Of a DNA stretch of 64,000 bases, positions 44,345 through 55,520 are shown one piece after another. This stretch comes from Cordylochernes scorpioides. Taxonomy: Eukaryota > Arthropoda > Arachnida > Pseudoscorpiones > Chernetidae. The translations under genes were made by a program, and so were the position numbers. The DNA is taken from the NCBI GenBank assembly GCA_030710605.1, contig CP092879.1:26554032-26618031 (forward strand). Direction: 5' to 3'. The number at the start of each line of letters is the position of its first letter. Position 1 is the stretch's first letter. The notes under the pieces were generated by a model. It did not search any database. It was given only the letters and a program-made list of their open reading frames with translations, and was not told the origin of the DNA.

Positions 44345-45050
44345 TTAAAGTTTAGAGAAGGAATTATTGATTCAATATAAATTATGGTCCAAAATATATA
44401 TAATCACAGAAATGTGCGCATATCAGTTTTTAAACATATTGTTCTTTTAATAATACAAATGCATATAAACTAAAATGCACATTTCTGATTTAAAACTTTT
44501 TGCACAAACTTTCTTTTGATTTAAAAGAAATAGATAGGTGAAAATATGATAAGTTTATATCTCACACAAGTGTTTGAAAGGAAAATGTGTCGTTCAGTTA
44601 ACAGTTCGGATTAGAAGATATTGAGGTTCGCTAAACGGCGTTCAGGTCTTGTGCATAGAAGAAATAACTCTTCACGTTAAAAGATCAACTCTGTATCCAA
44701 ATCTTGAAAGCCAACAACTCCAACCGAATCCTCAATTTGACAAAGTAGAGCCGATAATCGCAAACGAATGTCTGTCTCCAGTAGAGGTCAACTTCAGTTC
44801 AAACGGAGAAATTCAAACTTCTATTCATAAAACATTCATTATCATTTTCCCACTACTTTGTTTCCAAACTCCGAGTTAATCTGATTTTAAAAAGATTAAT
44901 CAATTCGCCTCTTCAAATAAGATGTCTTAAAAATGATTCATAACTATAAATAAATCTTAAGGGTTTGCCATTGATAAAAACATCCATACGCTATTTGTAT
45001 TTACTTTTCAAAAATATAAGAAAATTGCGATATGTTTTCATAAAAATATC
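44345..45050. other. No recognised gene; weak foldback at 44402-44497
   Basis: ATCACAGAAATGTGCGCATA and AATGCACATTTCTGAT form a loose inverted pair. The ORF at 44649-44879 has no motif. Confidence 0.4.
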
Positions 45051-45459
45051 AAAAAACCTTAGGCAATAAGTTTCTTTTTTACAAAAAACCGCGAGCTTTC
45101 GAGCTTTTGATATTATGAAAGTTTTCCCTTTTCTATCATAAATAAAAAGAATACCTTGTGTAATGCGTGTGTTCACATGTAACTCTTTTTATTAATGTCT
45201 CGTTATATGAAATAACTAAAGCTTTTTTTTAAAGGCCAAATAATTTGGAAACGTTAATATTGTCTCTTTCTTTTGAAAATCTGATTTTCTATTATTTGAT
45301 ACAAATAAACTGTAATTTTATATATGGAAATAAGAAATCGGTAAGAGATGGAAGCATAAATATTGAAAATGTAAAAGGAATGGCTATTGACATGATGCAT
45401 TAACGCTTCATCTTTTATAAAATATTTCAACTGTTTTCAACTTAAAATTAAAAATCTCT

Positions 45460-45536
45460 TCCACTGTCCTTACTACAATGATAAAATCATGGGAGGGCCT
45501 TGTTCACCGATTTTATCATTGCAGTAAGGGCAGTAT
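45460..45536. mobile_element. ACTGTCCTTACT MITE, short palindromic copy
   Basis: ACTGTCCTTACTACAATGAT and ATCATTGCAGTAAGGGCAGT are inverted ends around a 37-bp core with GGGAGGGCC. Other copies or halves are at 42218, 59030, 60328 and 62489. Confidence 0.75.
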
Positions 45537-45539
45537 AAT

Positions 45540-46025
45540 ATTGTTTTATTTAAAAAATGAAGCAATACTATACTTGTATTTCAGTGATACACTCCTGAGA
45601 GAATGTATTCCAAAATAGATACTTTCGACATCGATTTAAATCCTCTTTTTTGCAGTTTTTGTGCAGCTGAAGGCAAGCTTTGTGCACACTAGCAGAATCT
45701 TTCTGTGTCTTCATTTACAAAACAACGATTTGCCACACAAAGAAATAAATCAAATTATAATGTATCTTCATACCTTGAAAATGCAGGCCAATCAAAATAT
45801 ATAACTAAGAACTATAAAGAATATTGTTTTCTAAATATTTGGATATAGATAGAACGGTGAGATTTTCAAAGTGGCCTGATGTGTATTTTCTTGTTCTTCG
45901 AGAGAAGCTAGACCTGTCCTGATGACTAAGCAGTGGTTTAGATCATCTGGACATTGGCCCCACCACACGCCCAGAAGATGAATCTCTTGATCCCACCACG
46001 CCCTGACTGTCTAATGTGTCCAGTC
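45540..46025. other. No recognised feature
   Basis: AT-rich DNA. A GC-richer stretch at 45940-46020 has no known motif. Confidence 0.4.
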
Positions 46026-46026
46026 G

Positions 46027-46466
46027 TTGTTGTCGTGTCCAATGAAGAGCCTCAGATGTCTCCATGCATCTCTATCACAGCAGTCGCAATGTCCTCTATA
46101 TTGGGTGTGTAAAGTTGCTGCTCTGGGTCCATGTCAATTTTCTGTTGTTGTTCTCGTGTCTAATGAAGAGCCTCAGATGTCTCCATGCATCTCTATCACA
46201 GCAGTCGCAATGTCCTTTATCTTGGGTGTGTAAAGCTGCTGCTATGGGTCCATGTCAATTTTCTGTTAGGCTGCGGCCATTGCTGGGTATGAGAATATGT
46301 GGGTAGGTGTTAGTTCCACACCAGGACAATTGTTGCATGTCCTATAGGTTCTTGTGCCATCTGGATGTATGGTCATTCCTTTATAGTGTTTCGTTCTGGG
46401 GCTTGTTATAGGTTTTGAAATTATTCTCTCAGAGTTAATGTGTCCTGTAACTCTCCACTTTTTCAA
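46027..46466 (-). pseudogene. LINE 3' end (family with CNNCPGVELTPTHIF motif), 3' part duplicated
   Basis: The reverse strand holds the extreme C-terminus of an ORF2: TCNNCPGVELTPTHIFS followed by PAMAAA, then sequence matching LYTPKI...EMHGDI before the stop. The last Cys of the motif is replaced by Tyr. The final ~110 bp occurs twice in tandem (46035-46140 and 46150-46260), both starting from a GTTGTTGT-rich tail on the plus strand. The same end inserted at 49974-50172 keeps the cysteine. The 5' limit of the element is uncertain. Confidence 0.75.
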
Positions 46467-46869
46467 CTACCCTAGTTACTATTCTTTTTCACAGGATTGC
46501 TGATTTCTAAAAAGTCGGCTCGAGGCTTCAAAAGTGCCTTTTTTCGCGTTTGACATATTTTATATATTGTTGCGTGGTGCTGCAACTTTGTAGGGTTATC
46601 CACCTTGATTCCCTCCTTTGTGTCGTACACGTTTTCCGAGCAGGTTTCCATAATCAAGATAAATAATAAAAGTAAATAATAAATAAATTACCTTTTAAAG
46701 TTATTAAGTTTATTTGTTGACTTCCTCGTAGTTGGTGGTCTTTAGGGTTCGCATCCGTGGCTCCTCTCTCTCAAATAAATAATGAAGATATATACAATAT
46801 CACAAAAGGAATGATACTATAGTACATAATCTGTTTAAAATATATATAAAATTTCATAGATATTATTTT

Positions 46870-47155
46870 TAATAAATAGAGGGGCGCATCAAAGATGATG
46901 TAACAATATATACATAAATATACCCTAATATAATATCTAAACTCAAATTTATAAACTGAGTAACACTGAATTTGCGACACCAAGAAATACTGGGCAGAAA
47001 AATATGAAAATTTCAGAGTAAAGTTAGTTCACCGAGATATGTAAATGTGGCAAATTGCGCAACTATCCTGCGCAGGTTGATAGACTTGCAATTTTTTTAA
47101 TATTCGCATCTCTCTGTCTAACAAGGAAAGCATTTGAAATTTTTGCTTTGTGGAT
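46870..47155. repeat. Tc1-type leader sequence, solo copy
   Basis: About 280 bp match 50740-51000 (AGAAAAATATGAAAATTTC, CAAATTGCGCAACTATCCTG, ATATTCGCATCTCTCTGTCT), the leader of the Tc1 pseudogene there. No transposase follows. Confidence 0.7.
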
Positions 47156-47159
47156 TAAC

Positions 47160-47324
47160 TAGGGTAAATTACACAAAAGGGCATAGGACGACGCACCTTT
47201 TCTAATTTCTTGGTTGAAGAAGCTTTCGGGAAAGCCCTTTTTCAGAAAATAAAAAGAGTTACGACTTCTTATGCCTCTTTTATAATTAGCTGCGGCGTCT
47301 TGTCTTTTTTTGTAATTTACCCTA
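47160..47324. mobile_element. MITE, 165 bp, TAGGGTAAATTACA ends
   Basis: The inverted ends AGGGTAAATTACACAAAAGG and its inverse (TTTTTTGTAATTTACCCT) extend inward through GACGACGC/GCGGCGTC, about 33 bp per arm. No coding capacity. Confidence 0.75.
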
Positions 47325-47442
47325 AGTTAAGTAATCTAGGACTTAGTCACCACTTAGGAGAGTGGCTGTTAAAATGTATTCACCTTTTTTCTTCCAAGAA
47401 AAGTATAATGAGTAACAATTCAAAATTACGTTCTTATAATTC

Positions 47443-47636
47443 AAGGTTGTCACCAAATGTCAGGATTCTCCAGCGAGCCCAGAACACATCATGCAATGCA
47501 TCGGGCATTGCTGAACAGACATCTACACCGACCCAGCTGTGGTCATTGAGGCGAAAAAGAGGCATGGCCTTCAGGATCTGGTCTAGACTTGAAGTCCAGA
47601 CCTGGCACAAGAGAAAAAAAGAAAAAGGTTGTCACC
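47443..47636 (+). mobile_element. 170-bp retroposed sequence with 12-bp target duplication
   Basis: AAGGTTGTCACC at 47443-47454 is repeated at 47625-47636. The 170 bp between end in an A-rich tail (GAGAAAAAAAGAAA). This signature indicates retroposition of an RNA whose 3' end lies to the right. The source is unknown: the body has about 50 percent G+C and no tRNA boxes. On the opposite strand the whole segment is open and starts after a pyrimidine tract and CCAG, so an exon on the reverse strand is an alternative, but it would not explain the flanking duplication. Confidence 0.65.
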
Positions 47637-47920
47637 TAGTTACAACTTTTGTAGATTCGAGATTATAAAATTCGTTTGTCACTTTAACTTTTTGCTAGGA
47701 CTGGAATTATCTAATACTCACACGTGAACCAAGAAAGTACATTCAATCATTGTTGAAATATTTCACTGAATAATGCGATTCATATAGGCGAATAATTTTT
47801 AAAAACGAAGAAACCATTTCTAAAGTTGCATGTAGTTGCAAGTTAGAGGAAACAAAGATTATTTGTTAACCGGTTACTGCTTGAAATCTTGAATAATTCT
47901 CAAAATACGTTTGTAATATA

Positions 47921-49411
47921 CACTGGCCCGCAAAATTAAAGGAACAGCCTATTTTTTCCATATATCTCAAATTTTATCAAACATTTATCAATGAAATTTT
48001 ATATACAAATTTATTATTTCATTATTGATTAAATACCCGAATTCAAAGAAATCGAACACGTATTTTATGCAAATTAGCCGGTCAAACAATGATCTTCTTG
48101 CAGTCAGTGTATAAATATCTTGGAAATTGTTGTTAATATGGGGTGTGATCGCCTTTAACTGATAGACAGGCTCTACATCGGCGACCCATACTAAGAATTA
48201 GGGAGTTTATAAGCTCCTGTGGAATCAACGCCCACTCTTTTTTTAAAGTGTGTTTCTAGCTCATGAGTGTTTCTAGGAGGGGGTTGGAGGGATGAGATCC
48301 GTCGTCCTAGATTGTTCTATACATGCTCAATGGGATTTAGATCTGGAGATCGAGCTGGCCAATTCATCCGAGCAATTGCATGGTTTTGGAGAAAAGTGTC
48401 GACCACATCAGCCCTATGTGGACGGGCATTATCATCCATTAGAAGAAAGTTTTCTCCCATTTCAACTGATACAATACGCAGAAGGCTTCACATGAAGGGC
48501 CTCTATGCTCGACGACCCATAATTTGTGTGCCGTTGACACCACCTCAAAAGAGAGCAAGGGAACTTTGGCGCAGACAACATGTCGCTTGGAATCCAGATG
48601 AATGGAGCCATGTAATGTTCACTGATGGGTCCAGATTCTCTCTAAACAGCTATTATCGTCGTGTCTTTGTCTGGAGAGAGGTAGGAACCAGAAATAATTC
48701 CCGAAATATGGTTGAAAGGGATCCCTACAGAAGCCAATGTTTTATGGTCTGGGCTGGAATCTTCTTGGGCGGTCGCACAGCACTCCACATTTTTCGGCAA
48801 GGAACCCTGACTGGACAGAGGTATCGGGACGAGATCTTGGCAGCATATGTGATGCCTCAATCATTATAAATGGTAGAAAGCCTTCTTATAATGGATGATA
48901 ATGCCCTTTCACATAGGGCTGGTGTGATCGACACTTTTCTCCAAAACCATGCAATTGCTCGGATTAATTGGCCAGCTCGATCCCCAGACCTAAATCCCAT
49001 TGAGCATGTATGGGACAACCTAGGACGGCGGATCTCATCCTTCCAACCCCCTCCTAGAAACACTCATGAGCTAGAAACAGCCTTAACACAAGAGTGGGCG
49101 TTGATTGCACAGGAGCTGATAAACTCCCTAATTCTTAGTATGGGTCACCTATGTAGAGCCTGTCTATCAGTTAAAGGCGATCACACCCCATATTAACAAC
49201 AATATCCAAGATATTTATGCACTGACTGCAAGAAGATCATTGCTTGCTCGGCTAATTTGCATAAAATACATGTTAGAATTCTTTGATTCGGGTATTCTAA
49301 TCAAAAATGGAATAATAAATTTGTGTATAAAATTTCATTGATTTTCATTGTTCAAAAGAATTTGAGATAAATGAAAAAATAATTTTGTTCCTTTAATTTT
49401 GCGGACCAGTG
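47921..49411 (+). mobile_element. Tc1-like element with ~560-bp inverted arms
   Basis: The ends are CACTGGCCCGCAAAATTAAA and the inverse TTTAATTTTGCGGACCAGTG, each flanked by TA. The left arm (47921 to about 48480) and right arm (about 48857-49411) are inverted copies over roughly 560 bp, about 90 percent identical by eye. Only about 375 bp in the middle is single-copy. The right arm carries the transposase C-terminus, so the left arm is an inverted copy of coding plus 3' sequence that has replaced the original 5' half. Confidence 0.88.
48480..49196 (+). pseudogene. Tc1 transposase catalytic domain, DD34E, N-terminus lost
   Basis: From about 48480 the frame reads RRRLHMKGLYARRP, WSHVMFTDGSRFSL (first Asp), and on to a TAA at 48867. 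A second frame from 48870 carries LIMDDNALSHRA (second Asp) and SPDLNPIEHVWDNLGRR (Glu), ending at 49196. Upstream (48267-48480) the open frame comes from the inverted arm and reads the antisense of the C-terminal region, so it is not transposase. The N-terminal DNA-binding domain is absent. The product could not act as a normal transposase. Confidence 0.88.
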
Positions 49412-49413
49412 TA

Positions 49414-49800
49414 TTTGAAATAGTGAAAATTGAGGTAAAATTGAATGATACAAACGTTATTCAAATATATTTATAGTCTTTTTAGAAATCGAGAAAACGC
49501 CAAAAAGAGTGTAATTAAAGTATTTTGAATTTATCTTGTTTCTTGTTTTGAAATAGATGGAAACTTTCACCTTAATTATTTTTATATTGTTTTCTCGATT
49601 TCACCTTAGTGTTCATACAAATTTTGAGGGAAATTGTATTTCAAATGATCAAGCTGAATTTTTATATTGCTCCCACACACATGGCTAGTTTAGTTCTTGC
49701 AAGAGAATTCAGCCTTAGTAAATAGGACCTTGAAAAAACAAAGTAGAACTATTTGTAGACAATGTGATGTTCGTTCCGAATTCGTAGCAGTAGTGATCCT
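49414..49800. other. No recognised feature
   Basis: AT-rich sequence between the Tc1 element and the SINE. Confidence 0.5.
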
Positions 49801-49806
49801 TTGCCT

Positions 49807-50312
49807 ATATTTTTATTATCCTCAGTACACGTAGTACAGGCCATGATAATCATGGTAGGTAATAGTTGGCGACTGCTTTTACTGCAAGTGCACCTCATTT
49901 CTACAGATGTGGAAAGCACACTTTTCCACTTACAAATTTGCCAGAACCCATGTTGTTACTTGCACTCACTGGTGACATGCAACAACTGTCCTGGTGTTGA
50001 ACTAACACCTACCCACATATTCTCATGCCCAGCAATGGCCGCAGCCTTGCAGAAAATTGGTGTGGACCCAGAGCAGCAGCTTTACACACCCAAGATAGTG
50101 GAGATTGCTGCTGCTGTGATAGAGATGCATGGAGACATCTGAGGCTCTTCATTGGACACGACAGCAACAACAACTCACTGGTTGGATTGGACTTTTACAA
50201 GAATCTGGGGCCATAGAAGCATTTTATTTTCAGAAAAAAAAGTGCTCAATGTGGACTTCGATCCTGGATCGTGGGTGTCGAAAATCAACAATTTATACCA
50301 TTGGTCTACCGA
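49807..50312 (-). mobile_element. tRNA-derived SINE, family 2, split by a LINE insertion
   Basis: The two SINE parts (49807-49973 and 50173-50312) align with 34703-35026. The tRNA-like head is at the right end on the reverse strand (GGTCGGTAGACCAATGGT, then a decayed B-box GGATCGAAGTCC). The body is interrupted by a 199-bp LINE fragment. Confidence 0.8.
49974..50172 (+). pseudogene. LINE ORF2 C-terminus nested in the SINE, 10-bp target duplication
   Basis: ACTCACTGGT occurs at 49964-49973 and 50173-50182. The 199-bp insert codes for CNNCPGVELTPTHIFSCPAM (a C-X2-C...H...C motif), then LYTPKIVEIAAAVIEMHGDI and a stop. It ends in a CAACAACA tail. This is a severely 5'-truncated insertion of the family also seen at 46027-46466 and, by its tail alone, near 61612-61650. 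Confidence 0.9.
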
Positions 50313-50739
50313 CCACTACTCATAATGATCACAATGACCTGGTACTACATATATATCATCTTTGAATTGATGTATTCTATGGATAGGGGAGTAGAACAAT
50401 AACAATACAGAATTCGATAGTAGTGTCAAAAAAGTGTGTAGTGAAAGAAAGATGAAAGGAAGAAATGTAAAGATGGGCGAGCACTTCCTCGACCATCTGC
50501 ACGAACGCTGGGTGTAAGGAAACTTGGTGCCCTAGTAAGACAGGGAAGTTGGCTTCTGGGGAAATCTTACGTCTTCCTCGACGCTCTGGAGACAGAAGAT
50601 TATATAAACACAATGATGCTAGGGTAGCGCGATATCCGCGGTCGACAGGTGGCCGAAAACTGAAGTAAAACAGCGCACGTAATATTTCTTTTACCAAAAG
50701 TCGTCTCATAGCTTTAAAGTGACATTTTAGCGTTTGACC

Positions 50740-52040
50740 TATTTTATTTATATACCATAAATATGTCTAAACCCGAATTTATAAACTACTTCACACTGAA
50801 TTTGTAATAACAAGAAAAACTTGGCAGAAGAATATGAAAATTTCTGGGTGAAGTTAGGTTACAGAGTTATGTAAATGATACAAATTGCGCAGCTATCCTG
50901 CCCATGTTGATTCAGATATAAAAGAAGAGACTTTCAAATATGATAATATTCGCACCTCTCTGTCTGACAAGAAAAGTATTTAAAATTTTTGTTTTTTGAC
51001 TCGGAGAAAACGCTTAGTAACAGAGAATGTCAGGCCAACGTCAGCCGAGGCAGTTCAAGCAGACAGACGATTTTACGAGAGGTGATTGGACACAAAAGGG
51101 CCGGTGGGTCCATACGTCAAATCTCTACGGACAAACACCTCTACGCGTCCACAGCGCACAGGCTATGGCGAAAATGGTTGGAACACGTAAATGTGGCATG
51201 ATCGAGGGGTGCTGTTACGGTCAGATGGCGTCAGTACGTGTGCACCGACGCATGGCGTTGGCAGCCTCACAGTCCACTTCTGTCGCCATTATGAAGGATG
51301 TGCAGGACACTCATGATTCTAACATATCGACCAGAACCGTTATATAAGCAGATTGGTCGCCGGCGGCCTACACTCATGGCGCCCGTTAAGAAGACTGCCA
51401 TTTACCCAACGGAATGGAAATCTCCGTTCGCAATTTTGTCGGGATAGAGTCACATGGACGGCGGAATGGCTCAGGATCTCGCTTCTGTTTTAGCATTGAC
51501 AGTCACTGAGTAAGAGTTTGATGCCCACTTGGTGACAGTTCCAATCCGAGGCGCATCTATGGGATGCCGTACCTCACGACAACGCGGCATTATGGCTTGA
51601 GGAGCCGTCGCCTACAATGGCAGATCACCGCTGATTCTCACTGTGATGACCCAACGATATGTGTATGACGTGTTGTGGCCGGTGACACTACCCTTCCTTC
51701 AGGAGTACCAAATGCCATTTTCCAGCAGGATAACACCCGACCTCACACAGCACACATCAGCCAACATGTCTTGTATGAAACCTCGGTGCTTCCATGGCCA
51801 CCAGTCTCTTCTGATATCACCTATAGAGCACGTCTGAGATCTAATTGGACATCGTTTGCGTGCGCTGCCACCGCCGCGTTCAGAAGATAAACTGTGGCTG
51901 ATAGTTGACAGGCAATGGGCAGCCATTCCTCAGGACACCATCCACACGTTCATTGAGTCAGTACCAAGGCGTATTGCTGCCTGTATAGCCGCCCGCCGTG
52001 GTCTGGCTCCAATTTGAAACTCCCTGAATTCCCCTGGCTC
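50740..52040 (+). pseudogene. Tc1-like transposon pseudogene
   Basis: A leader (50740-51000, also found alone at 46870) is followed by a multiply frameshifted transposase. An HTH region lies at about 51070-51190 (GGSIRQISTDKHLYASTAHR in one frame). A QQDNTRPHTAHISQHVLYE block near 51720 holds the second Asp. SPIEHV near 51815 lies at the third catalytic position, in another frame. The C-terminus near 51955-52015 reads VPRRIAACIAARRG, typical of Tc1 proteins. At least five lesions are needed to explain the frames, so this is an old copy. Clear terminal inverted repeats were not found. Confidence 0.8.
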
Positions 52041-52044
52041 AAAA

Positions 52045-52735
52045 CCTGCACAGAACCCAATATTTAACCAAAATAAAAACCTTTAATCATAAAGATAGCA
52101 AAAGAACAGTCAATTCAAACTGACGCAACAAGACTAATTAACTCAATGATATACTCACATTACAAATGTATGCATACGTCCTTTACCATTGATTTCCAAA
52201 TGCCTGTTTCATTATATAACTAAAATTCATTTTAGTTTATAAGTGTGTTATATGATTGTTGATTGAATGTCAATAAAATTTAGTTTATTTTCGATTGTCG
52301 ATTTTCGTTTTTTTATATATATATATAGGAGAGAACCATATTAATGTGATTATAGAATCAATGAATGAATCGATATTTGCATTGTGAAAAATTGTACATT
52401 AAATCCGAAATACTTCGCTAAAGATTCGTATATACAAATTTCATAGATTCATGTATTTGTCAATCACTGTAAAGTACTTTGCTCTGACTGTATATGTTTT
52501 TTTAATCACTGTAAATGTACTTTACCCTTACTGTATTACTGTATATATACTTTGCTCTTATTTTATATGTACTTTTCAACCACTTTATACTTTGCACTTT
52601 AAATTGCTGTAAATCTGCATTCAATACTCAAAGGGTGTGTACTCGATACATGCAGTAGCTCTCTTGAATGTAAAATCTTACTCTCTGATACAATTGAGAA
52701 AATATCTTTATTTACGGGCTACTAACCAAAAGTTA
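52045..52735. other. AT-rich; loose repeats of TACTTTGCTCTTA at 52470-52600
   Basis: TACTTTGCTCT with an ACTGTATATG block recurs about five times with irregular spacing. No gene was seen. Confidence 0.45.
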
Positions 52736-52739
52736 TGAT

Positions 52740-52930
52740 TTTTGAGCCCAAAATCGATGTCAGGTGGCAAGGGACCCTAGGATGTGGAAGCAGGAGATGT
52801 CTCGCAGGGGTGGTGGAAACGTTGGGCAAGCAGGGGAATAGCGCCAGGGTGCAGTGAGGCGGGTGCGTTGAATAGGCCAGGAATCCAGGAGAAGTGGCAG
52901 ATGGAAATGGAGGCAGAAGGTCCTTGAAGC
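52740..52930 (-). other. GC-rich 3' flank of the gag-like ORF
   Basis: About 190 bp downstream of the ORF share its high G+C and end abruptly in AT-rich DNA at about 52735. No ORF2 begins here, and no poly(A) or clear target duplication was identified. Confidence 0.5.
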
Positions 52931-54193
52931 CTAGAACTTGAGGGCCCTAGACTTCAGGATGGGGCAGCTTGAGGCTCTCGCCTCGTGCTTGTCAGGAAGG
53001 CCCTGGGAGCAGCAGTTGGCACATTTGGAGGTGCGCTGGTCAGCAATGGATGGGCAGGTTCGGCCTTCATGGCCGTCTTCACCGCAGTGGAAGCACTTAG
53101 GAGCTCTGGTGCATTGGGCAGAGTTGTGGCCGAAGCCACAACAGCGGAAGCAGACGCGGGCGCGGATGGACTCCTCGAAGTTGAGGATTACTCCATCCAC
53201 CACGATCCTCCCGCGAACGCCCAGGGCTCTAAAGGTCTTGAGGTCCACCTCGATGAAGGCGGTGCAGGTCCCGTTTCTGGGTGCAGAACGGTGCGCCACG
53301 CGCACCACCTTGTCCCCAGGAAGTTTTCTAACAGCAGCGGTTTCCAGGAAGGTCTCCTCAATTGTGGAGTTGGATGTCTCCTCATCCACTTTGAAGAGGC
53401 AGATCCGTGGCAGGATCTCCTTCTGCTGGCGGACCTTCATTCCATTCAACTTGCTGGCCAGGGAGGTTGTAACCTCAGGGATGGTGTCAGGATTGCTGGA
53501 ATGGAGGACCAGCTTCCCCTTGGTGCGCAGGGAGGCCCAAACGCCTTGGGGGAGAGTGTGAGCAGCGCGGACTGTTTTCAGCATCTCCCTTGGGTCAGCC
53601 TGTGGGTCATCTGAGATGACCACTGTGTGGGCCGCCGATTTTTCTCCATGAAGGATCACTTGGGCGGCCGCAGGCTTGGAGACGTGGGAAGGCACAGGTT
53701 TTGAAGGACCATTCAGGTTTGTCCTCTTTGCAGGCGGGTTGGGAGCTTCAGACTGCTTCCTTTTGGTTGGAGCAGGAGCAGGCAGGGAGGAGGCAGTCTT
53801 CTTAGCAGGGAGAGCAGCAGGAGCAGGAGTGGCGGGCTTGATTGGGTCAGTCTGGGAGCTGGTTTCATTGCAGGAAGGAGCAGGGCAGGTTTGAGTGCCG
53901 CGGCAAGCAGTCTTGGGCTTGTTGGCCTCCTCAATTTCGTCCAACTCTGCGAAGGACTCGAGGGTGTCAGTGAGGTTCTCTACATTGGTAGCGAGGGCCT
54001 TGATCATTTCAGTCCGCGAGGCGATGTAGCGGATCAGGTCCTCATGCAGGGATTTCAGGGCAGGGTGGCCAATGGAGCTCAGGATGCTGCAGTTGCGTGA
54101 GATCACCATCTCATCTTCCCTCTCCAGGTCGTCGACGTTCACGATGCGGGTTGTAGGCTTGTAGGCCTTCTTTTTCTTCTTGGCAGGATTCAT
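52931..54193 (-). CDS. Intact gag-like ORF1 with three zinc knuckles (non-LTR retrotransposon type)
   Basis: The start is taken at the ATG at 54193 (MNPAKKKKKAY), where composition jumps from AT-rich to GC-rich; the longer frame upstream is probably flank. About 421 codons remain open. Residues 1-110 are charged with coiled-coil potential. A Pro/Ala/Lys-rich linker follows (about 110-210), then a region resembling the PRE_C2HC/RRM-like part of I/Jockey gag proteins. Three Cys-His knuckles close it: CFRCCGFGHNSAQC, CFHCGEDGHEGRTC and a third CANC...H...C. Such proteins bind element RNA. No ORF2 follows. Codon use and G+C differ strongly from all neighbours. It could be an ORF1-only derivative, a deletion copy, or a domesticated gag gene. 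Confidence 0.8.
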   Translation of the reverse strand: MNPAKKKKKAYKPTTRIVNVDDLEREDEMVISRNCSILSSIGHPALKSLHEDLIRYIASRTEMIKALATNVENLTDTLESFAELDEIEEANKPKTACRGTQTCPAPSCNETSSQTDPIKPATPAPAALPAKKTASSLPAPAPTKRKQSEAPNPPAKRTNLNGPSKPVPSHVSKPAAAQVILHGEKSAAHTVVISDDPQADPREMLKTVRAAHTLPQGVWASLRTKGKLVLHSSNPDTIPEVTTSLASKLNGMKVRQQKEILPRICLFKVDEETSNSTIEETFLETAAVRKLPGDKVVRVAHRSAPRNGTCTAFIEVDLKTFRALGVRGRIVVDGVILNFEESIRARVCFRCCGFGHNSAQCTRAPKCFHCGEDGHEGRTCPSIADQRTSKCANCCSQGLPDKHEARASSCPILKSRALKF

Positions 54194-54199
54194 GTCAAG

Positions 54200-55260
54200 A
54201 GCGATGATACAATTGACAAATAACATTCCCATATGTGCATAAAGATATATTAAACTAAATATGATGACTAGAGATCCAATTATCATAAAAATAAATATAT
54301 TCTAAATGTAATCAGCATTCTCGATCTTCAAAACATAAGCTAAATTTAGTTAATTTTAATTATAATAATTACCACACTCCTCGTGTGTAAAAAAAATATG
54401 CTTTCAATAAAATTATATATTGAATCAGTTCATTTTATCTCTCTCTATAAGATAGGAAATTTTTGCTAGCGCGACGCGTTATTTCGAAAATTCCTACATT
54501 TCTTCATAGTTTGATTAATGGTTTTCTTATTTTTGCTTCCCAATAGAACTATTAAAACAGTTATTATTTTTCAGAAATAAATTTCTATCCATCACTGGAT
54601 AATTCATCGTAGAAGTTGTTGATTTGATTCACCGAAACGTCAAAAATGTTCGTCTTTTTTGGATAAAGATAGAGATAATGTCTAAGATTTGTGTCCACCC
54701 ACAGTATGAGGGCGAAGACTGTATATATTTAGAATATGCAAAGCTTCTGGTTTTACCTTGCACATTCTGACACCAAAATTAGGCGTTCCAAGCAGATGGG
54801 CAAGGCGGAAATGAAACCAATCTGCCATCAATCCTTCAGGCGTGACGATATTTGAGGATTTTTGATATGGAATTTCTTCCCTTTCCGCCTCCGTAATCTT
54901 TGTTGACCTTGATCCTTAATGGCACAACGCATTTTATTTTTATTTTTTGTAATTTTGTGGATGGAAGATTTTTGTCATGTCTACATCGAACAATTCTCCC
55001 TTTAAATAAAATCCATTGTCCTTTACCCTTTTTTCGTTGAAAAGATATTTATCTTCTAGATTAATCAAATGTAAATCTCCGAGGAAAGGTTCCTTTATCG
55101 GTGCTCTTTAAGCATAAAGATATACATTTATCGACGTCCAATTAGAAAACTACAGGTATATTCAACCAAAAATAAAAATTGTAAAATATTGGGATAGAAG
55201 CATCCTCAAATTTCGAGAGATAGTCTACACACATGTTCATGTAGAATAACACAATTGTAT
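54200..55260. other. AT-rich DNA, no recognised gene
   Basis: A GC-richer patch at 54740-54920 and a CACCGAAACGTC block at 54629 (like Penelope-type hairpin ends) are the only notable points. Confidence 0.4.
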
Positions 55261-55264
55261 ATTT

Positions 55265-55520
55265 ACGTGAAAAGATTTCCGTTTCATGTGATATAACGCC
55301 AAATATCATTACAGGTGAAAGCCTACAGGGAACTCTGAAATGTGGCTGGCTAACGGGGCAATGGCACACCCCCCCCCCCCCCCCCCCCCCCTTCTATGTG
55401 GACAAGACACCACCACCACCATTACAGGTATATCGAGGTCTAGGAAACTTCCAAGATAAGCAAATCTTCATGTGATATAACACCAAGTATCAACACGGGT
55501 TGAAGACTTCCAAGATAAAC
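55265..55520. repeat. Dispersed repeat with long C tract
   Basis: TTTCATGTGATATAACGCCA recurs in variant form at about 55468. Between them is the block shared in reverse with 13045-13130, ending in a run of about 22 C residues (55369-55390). Confidence 0.6.

Noticed and set aside
52938..53614. Two 207-209 codon forward ORFs
   Set aside because: They are antisense shadows of the GC-rich gag-like ORF, which alone has zinc-knuckle motifs.
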